Position numbers and translations under genes: made by a program
Shown here: positions 11,201 to 20,200 of the stretch, piece after piece
Position numbering within the stretch: the first letter of the stretch is position 1
Layout of the letters: every line of letters begins with the position of its first letter
Assembly: GCF_003286085.1 (NCBI RefSeq)
Contig: NW_020825288.1
Coordinates: 19,034,001-19,098,000, forward strand
Length of the DNA: 64,000 nucleotides
From: Drosophila persimilis
Lineage: Eukaryota; Arthropoda; Insecta; Diptera; Drosophilidae
Direction of reading: 5' to 3'
Notes under the pieces: generated by a model
Told to the model about the DNA's origin: nothing
The model's input: the letters and a program-made list of their open reading frames with translations, nothing else
Databases searched by the model: none

Positions 11201-14200
11201 CCTTTCGGACCGTCCTATTCAAAATACTATTTTTTGTTACCTGGTACTCGAGGAATGTAGGGGTATATTAGGTTTGTTGTGAAAGTGGATGCTGAGTGAA
11301 AAACATTAACAAAAGAGAAGTGTAAAATTCGGTCTTAGCTTGAGCGAAGAGCGAGTTGAGCGAAAACATATTTTATCGGGTCTTTTTTGTCTCATTCAAT
11401 ACATATGTCCATAAATGAGACTTTTCGTATGTATGTATGTTTGGTTCTGGGAAATATTTGGTTTTTAGATATTGTTATCAAACAACATTGTTATCAATAC
11501 AAAAAATGTCTAACTTTATTTTTATTTTTTTTAGGGATTAATTCAACGATAATTCGAGGGATATGTAAAGTGATTGCTACAACAATAAACAAATACAAGG
11601 ATCTTCAATCACAACTCATCGTTCGGAGCCTCGTGGCTGATCTTGTCACTATTCATCATGATTTGACAGTAGAACATATGTTAAATGTCTTCAAAACACT
11701 TTTGTTTAAGGAATTTAATACGGTTTCCCCACAAAAATCTTGTAAGCCGGCTGTTGTCGCATTGGGATGGATTGCTGTAATATTAAAGCTTGCAAATCGC
11801 CAATCAAATATTTATAAAACCGAAAAAGCAAGATTGATTGAGTATCAAACATTGCTATATCAAATGACTTTATTGGGGCCACATCAACGCTTTGTCGATG
11901 CATCAACGAAAATAATATTTGATTTATGGTTGGATAGTAGCACTACTTATGATGAAACTCTGGCCACAATATTTCAAATGGAGTTAAATACAAATGCGAC
12001 CATTATGATAATGGTTATGATCAAATTTGAAGCTAAGAGTAGCAAATCCATTATATTGAGATCACATACAGAAAAAATTGTGGAATATTTTGTCAAAAGC
12101 ATGATTTCATGCAAATACAAACCCGACAAGTCGTTCATTCTGGCTTGTCGTCCATTGTTGGAATCACTTGCTGAATCCGAATTTGATTTTCATATATATC
12201 CTCCTTTAAAAAGGTCTATATTGCGAAGCCCTGAAAATACTCTAGAAAGTATTGGATTAATTTTTGACATGGTTAATATTGATTGTAGTCGGTACGCTTG
12301 CGAAATAGGAAAAGTTTTAATTAAGAACTTATACAGCAAGGGTGACAATACACGACGCGAATCGCTTGAATCGTTGAAACTTCTTTCGCAAAAATGCTCT
12401 GATGCCATTATTATTAAAGAATTATTGGAAGAAATTTTTTCTGTGTTAAACGGCGCTGATGGAAAAATAAACGTAGTCGAATACAGGCTCAATTTAATAC
12501 AGGTAAATATATCTTTTCCTACTCTTATACTTATAAGAAAGCAATTTTGGGTTGTGGTTGGTCCTTTTAAAGAACGAACAATCGACAATAAAAGCATTGA
12601 AGGAAATAGGTCCATCAATAATTAAAATAATAACAAAAAATTGGTAAAAATGTGTCTAAAAAATCTCAGCTTAGGGAAGAAAACTTAGGAAAACTTACAT
12701 TTTTTAATAGAAAACAAAAATAATTTTTATACCCGATACTCAAAATGAGTATTGGGGTATATTAGATTTGTGGTAAAAGTGGATGTGTGTAACGTCCAGA
12801 AGGAATCGTTTCCGACCCTATAAAGTATATATATTCTTGATCAGCATCAATAGCCGAGTCGATTGAGCCCTGTCTGTCTGTCCGTCCGTCCGTCTGTCCG
12901 TCTGTCCGTCCCCTTCAGCGCCTAATGCTCAAAGACTATAAGAGCTAGAGCAACGATGTTTTGGATCCAGACTTCTGTGATATGTCACTGCTCCAAAAAG
13001 ATTTCAAAACTTTGCCCCGCCCACTTCCGCCCCCACAAAGGGCGAAAATCTGTGGCATCCACAATTTCGACGATACGAGAAAACTAAAAACGCAGAATCG
13101 TAGAAGATGGCTATATCTTCTAGAGTGCAAAATTTGAACCAGATCGTATAATTATTACAGCCAGAATCACGAAAACAATTTCACTCTTTCTTGCTCTGTC
13201 TCACTCTAACACACAGGTTTCATGGTCGGTTTTGCCAATTGCAAAATATGAGTTCAAGGATCTCAGAACCTATAAAAGCCAGAGCAACCAAATTTGGTAT
13301 CCACACTCCTGTGATATCAGACCTTGGCCGTTTCATGTCCAAATTTCGCCACACCCCCTTCCGCCCCCGCAAAAGACGAAAATCTGAGGCAACCACAAAT
13401 CTCAGAGACTATTAAGGCTAGAGTAACCAAATTTGGTGCACACACTCCTTTAAGATGTCACTATAAAACGTATATCTCAGAATTTCGCCCCACCCCCATC
13501 CGCCCCCACAAAGGACGAAAATCTGTTGCATCCACAATATTGCAGATTTGAGAAAACTAAAAACGCAGAATCATAGATAATGACCATATCTATTAGATTG
13601 CTGAATCTGGATCAGATCAGATCATTTTTATAGCCAAAAGGAACAAATCAATTTGCAGTGGCTACGCAGCGCCCGACGTCACGCTCAGACTGATTTTCTG
13701 TCTCTCTCGTACGCACTCTTTGTCGTGTCGTTAAATATTAGCGGCGTCTGCCGGAGGAGAGCCATACTAACTTAGTATCGGGTATAACCGTAGAGTTGCG
13801 GTGTCCGCAGCAACTCACAACGTTCCCCCTCGTTTTTTTTTAACATAGAAAATGGCTATACCATTTTGGCTATAAATAATTTTCTGTGGGAAAAACAGTT
13901 CCAGGGAAAAAGTTTTAAGGAAAGTAACTATTAGTAATTATTGGAGTTGACCATATACTCCTGAAGCTTCTGCAGCCTATGGAGCATTGAACCTGACAAG
14001 TTTTGAAGAGTTTATATTTTACTATTGTCCCATTCAGCAACGATCGCTGCAAGTCAGCCCCACAGATCCACACTTAAAATATACCAATTGTATGAAAGTA
14101 CTGATTGAAAGAAGACGAAAGAAAAACAAACGGGACATCAAAATCAAAAACGACCAGACGCGTGCTTTTCTTAAATCTTCTTTGCAGTCATTCGTTTACA

Positions 14201-17200
14201 AATTTTCTTGGATCAATAACAAAGGAGCCGACTAAAATTATATGGCGAAAGCAATGTATGCTGTTGAATGTCTTTTGAGGACACTCTTCGCTGCCAGCTG
14301 AAATAATCATGACTCCATTACAGCTATTTTGCTATTTTTTCGATTCACAAATCTTGAATATGATCGTCGAGGAAACAATGCGTGCAGCTTTAACCGACAA
14401 TATAGCAAATAAGTTCAAAGTGAACAATGATGATATCCACCATTAAAACGGTATTTTGATACATATGTCCATTTATCGCTACCCGAATCTAAAAAACTAC
14501 TGGGGGAAAAACGCGTTTGGACCTATACAAACCTCCATGCCCCGAAGCAAATTTGAGGCAATTAAGCAGTACTTCTCACTGAGTGATGAAAGAGAGCGGA
14601 TCAAAAAGGGGTAACCAGACTATGATCCACTGTTCCTCACGCGCAGATTTGTCGACTGTCTCAATCAAAGGTTTGACTCCGTGCCAAAGCAAGCCCGCCT
14701 TTGAGTGGACGAACAAATGTGCAACACAAAAATTAAGCACCACTTGCGCCAGTATATGCCCAATAAGCCACAAAAGTGGGGTATCAAGCTATTTGTCTTG
14801 TGCGATTATTTTGGCTATGCATACCGCTTTGAGATCTATAGCGGTGATCCACTGTATCGGCGTCAATCACCAGTCAAAGCATTAGACCAAATTTTTTGAG
14901 GACCAAACAATTGACGTTTTAATGTGGCTTATTCAATTTTCCGACTTAAATCCAATCGAAAACTTGTGGGGAGATTTACGACACGAAATTAGCTAAGTTT
15001 TTATTTTCAAATAATCAATAATTTTCGGAGGGCGTCCAAAAGTTGGGTTATGAGACACCTGCCAGACGCTTATAAATACGCTCAAATAAAAGCGGATTCA
15101 TCAGATATTTAATATTAAATCCTATTTAGGAAAAAAAATATAAAAATCAGTTAACAAACTTCTTTCATAACAATTCTTGAAGTGTACCTATTATTTTTAG
15201 CAGCCTGACATTGACTTTGAAGTATAAATAGAGCTATTTTCTATTATAACATTGTCCTATAATATAATCAAGTTTATTTTTATGGAAAACGAATACTTAA
15301 GGAATAATTGAGAACTAATTTTAAGTTTAAAATATTGTTTTGTTATGTTATATGTGTACCCATTATTAAGATCAACTAAATAAGGAATACCCCTGATACA
15401 AATGTACCACATATCTTCTTGCCATGTTCACCCGATCAATATTTTTGTTTCCTTCAAATTTCTGTGTCGGCCATCGTGTATTTTGGAATGACCTTTCCGA
15501 GTTGTGTTTTTTCTATTCATAAATACTACGATATACTACTATAATACTAAAATATATATATTTGTATTCTTTATTTCAGGGAGCGGGCTTTTTAAGTTTT
15601 AACAACATAAGCCAGGACCAATGTTTAACCGTTTTAGATGAGGCAGTGAACTTGTTTTGGAAGGCTTTGGAATGTGAGACACAGGAAAAAGTTATTTGCT
15701 GTACTTTAGACATGTTTGCCTTATGGACTCAAAAGCTACGAAATGAGCTTCCCAGTGTTATTATTAATATCTTTAAAACTGGAATTCATCAAAAGAACAC
15801 AAATCAAATCATAAGGCAAAGTTATCTGGAATGGCTTCTTCTATCTATACAAAATACAACGGCTAACAATCACAGTTCCATTGTACCAGATCTAATCTCT
15901 TTGTATACTAAAGCCTTAGTTAATGCTTCCCAATTATGTCACGCATCAGAAGCAGCCTGCATTGCCTGTATTCTTCTGATATTAGAGAAGCCTACCGAGA
16001 ACTACAGCCACTTTTGGACAACGGTGTTTGATATGAACAAACAGTATTTCTACAATGAAAAGTTTATTGCAACAGCACCAACTGAGACGCTGTGTCATAT
16101 TTCATTAATGGCAAGAACGCTGATTTTATCATATTCAGAAAAAATTAAATATCAGTTTGGCCCATTAATCCGGACGTTAGTTCATAACTTGTGTAGCAAT
16201 TCACTTAAGGTGCGAAATTTTACAAAAATTCAGGTAATGAAAATTATTAGAGCCCCTAAAGGTGTCGACTTTGTTAAATTAGCGCTTAATGAATTTAGTA
16301 AACGCATTAATACGGTGAACATTCAAAATGAAGGCGAGAATTGTATTGACCAGTTTGGAATCCCAACACAAGCATACGTAGACACATTACAAGTTTTGAC
16401 TGACTTACAGAATATTAGTTATGAAGACTCTGTCGAGGTTGCCATGCAACTACTTCTTATTTCCCACCATCCGGCTATCGTAATCAATAATCCTTTTTTT
16501 TGGGAAACCACCATATTAAATAATTTTCGGCTCAAACCAGAAAATTTAATTTCATGTAAGAAAAATAATATTGTTGTTGAATATATCGAGAATTTTATAG
16601 TTTGTGCGTCTTACGAAAATACCATATCAACATTGGTGCGCCTTAGTCCCGACCTTATTGTTCCCATCATTATATTTCATTTTAAAAAGTATCTTCTTGA
16701 TTCGGACAATTATAGTATAACTAATGAGGAATTCTTAACATATATGACACCAGATGGTGAATTGTATGATAAAACTGTAATCCCACATGTAGACTCACAA
16801 TATGCTACAACTCGTGTCAAACGAGAAAATAAAGTTTACAGCTATAAAGAACAGTTAGAAGAGATTGAGCTTCGTCGCGAAATTGATGAAAAACGACAAA
16901 AAGAGGGTAAATCTAAGACGACTAAACTTACCCAAAAGCAAGAGGAACAAATTAAAAATCAAACAGAAAAAGAGCTACGCATCAAGTTACGAGTTAAAAA
17001 TTTGAATGAAAGACTGCTTTGTAAAATATGCTTACTTAAAGCTTCAATTTGTGGAAATGGAAAATATGTTTCTTTATATTTTTACACATTTTTAAATGAT
17101 ATCTTAAAAGCCACGGGAAGCCCACTTAGCGCAGAAGCTCTGACTGAACTTTATATATCCTTGCACACCATTTGTTTCAAAAATCAGCCAAAACTTGCCC

Positions 17201-20200
17201 GGGATATTGCGATCGCGACAGTTAAACTTCAAAAACCTTCGTGTAATTTAAAAGATGAATATAATTCTATAGATTTACACAAAGCAATCGAAGAAATTAT
17301 GTCTACTCTGGAAGACCATACCAATTCAAAACATTTGGACTCTTCATCATTTTCATATGCCTTTGAATTTCTTCGACGAGCATTATTATTTTTAAAATGC
17401 GACTCAAATAATAAACTCATCTCTATAGGCATACAAATGATCGGTATTCACGCGCAAGTTCGAGATGAAACTTCAGATTGTGAACCAAAGTTTTTGCCTA
17501 GGCTGGGTATGTTTGAAACATTATTGAATATATTTGAAAATAATAAAAATCAAACCCAAACGGCCTGGGCAATTTTAGAAGTTGCGAAATCTTCCACCGG
17601 AGCTGCTAGCCCGGATAACCATATAATTATGGTATTTTTAGAAGCATTGCAATGTAATATAGACTCTGTAAGAAACATTGCATTGCGTGCATTAAAAATA
17701 ATGATAGAAGCCATTGTTAATCATTTAAAAGTTCACAATGACCTTCAAAAAGAAATTATTGTCAGGCTTTGGATAGCCAAATTCGATGTTGCTGGTGAAA
17801 ATAGAGATCTGGCCGAAATTGTCTGGAATATGGCTAATCTACCTCTCCCAGAGTTTAGTGAAATTATATTTAATATCACACACTATGAACTGTGTATCCA
17901 AAAGGCAGCTGCAGAGTCACTAATTCCACTTATAAAGACTGACGAAACGTTAGTTCAAAGTGGAATAAAGAAATTATTAGACATTTACAATGAAAAGCTT
18001 TCACTTATACCTCCTGTAGTGGATCAATTTGACCGTGAAATCGAGCCAGCAACAGACCAATGGAAAGCACGAAGAGGTGTTGCGTTTGCATTTTCCCAAA
18101 TGGCCCCATACTTATCTGTTGAAGATATTAATTTCATTATGCATTTTATGGTATCCCAGGGTCTTGGAGATCGTGAGGATATCGTGCATAAGGAAATGTT
18201 AGCGGCTGCATTAAAGATCGTTGACATACATGGTAAAGAAACAATTGTAAGCTTATTACCTGTATTTGAAGAATTTCTTGATAAAGCACCGAAATCCCAG
18301 AGTTATGATAACATTCGTCAAGCTGTCGTAATTTTAATGGGATCTCTAGCTAGACATTTAGAAAAAGATGATAAACGAATTGATCCAATTGTTAAACGGC
18401 TACTAACTGCACTGTCTACTCCGTCTCAACAAGTACAAGAAGCGGTATCAAATTGCTTACCTCATCTAATTCCTTCCGTAAGAGATGAAGCTCCAATTAT
18501 GATTAAAAAACTTCTACATTCACTAGCAAAGTCAGATAAATATGGTGAGAGACGTGGTGCAGCGTATGGTATCGCTGGTATTGTGAAAGGACTTGGAATT
18601 TTATCACTGAAGCAACTAGATATAATGTCTAAACTAACAGCTTATATTCAAGAAAAAAAAAATTACAGATCCCGAGAAGGAGCTTTGTTTGCTTTTGAAG
18701 TATTATGTACCACACTTGGTCGCTTGTTTGAACCATATATTGTCCATGTTTTACCACATTTGTTGCAGTGCTTTGGCGACTCATCCCAATACGTCAGACA
18801 AGCGGCGGATGACACTGCTAAAGTAGTGATGGGAAAGCTTTCAGCTCATGGCGTTAAACTAGTACTGCCATCACTTTTAGATGCTCTTGACGAAGATTCC
18901 TGGAGAACAAAGACAGCCTCTGTAGAGTTGTTGGGTGCAATGGCATTTTGTGCTCCAAAACAGCTTTCATCTTGCTTACCTAGTATAGTCCCGAAGTTAA
19001 TAGAAGTGCTCGGTGATTCCCACACAAAAGTACAAGAGTCCGGTGCGGAAGCTCTTAAAGTAATAGGATCGGTTATTAAAAATCCGGAAATTCAAGAAAT
19101 TGTTCCTATTTTATTGAAAGCCTTGGAGGACCCGTCTAATAACACATCAGCATGCTTACAATGCTTACTAAAGACAAAATTTGTGCATTTCATTGACGCC
19201 CCCTCATTAGCTCTTATTATGCCAGTGGTTCAAAGAGCTTTTATGGACCGATCCACAGAAACAAGAAAAATGGCAGCACAAATTATTGGAAATATGTATT
19301 CGCTTACAGATCAAAAAGATTTGGCCCCATACCTACCAAGTATTATTCCTGGCCTGAAGTCATCTTTGTTGGATCCAGTTCCGGAAGTGAGAGCTGTATC
19401 TGCTCGAGCTCTTGGGGCTATGGTTAAGGGGATGGGCGAAACCTCATTTGAAAATTTATTGCCATGGTTAATGCAAACTTTAACATCAGAGTCAAGTAGT
19501 GTGGATCGTAGTGGTGCAGCACAAGGACTCTCTGAAGTAGTTGGTGGGCTTGGAGTCGAAAAGATGCATAAACTTATGCCCGAAATAATTTCTACTGCAG
19601 AAAGAATTGATATTGCTCCACACGTAAAAGATGGTTATATAATGATGTTTATTTATATGCCTGGCGCGTTTCCTGAGGAATTTACACCCTATATCGGACA
19701 AATAATCAATCCAATCCTAAAAGCATTAGCTGATGAGAGTGAATATGTGCGTGAGACAGCTTTAAAAGCAGGTCAGCGAATTGTCAATTTGTATGCAGAA
19801 ACAGCTGTAGCGCTTCTTCTCCCCGAGCTTGAAAAGGGACTATTTGATGATAACTGGCGAATAAGATATAGCTCAGTTCAATTGCTAGGCGATTTACTGT
19901 ATCGCATATCTGGCGTATCTGGAAAAATGACTACTGAAACTGCTAGCGAAGATGACAATTTTGGAACTGAACATTCACACACAGCTATTATTCGTTTTTT
20001 GGGTGACGAGCGGCGAAATAGAGTATTGTCTGGACTTTATATGGGACGCAGTGATGTTTCTTTAATGGTTCGGCAAGCTGCGTTGCATGTGTGGAAAATA
20101 GTTGTAACGAATACTCCGAGGACTCTTCGTGAAATTCTTCCTACATTGTTTGGTTTACTACTAGGATGTTTAGCAAGCACTAGTTATGACAAACGACAAG

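Noticed and set aside
12190-12618. Minus ORF of 142 codons opposite Gcn1 exon 3
   Set aside because: Antisense of conserved coding sequence; no splice or promoter context.
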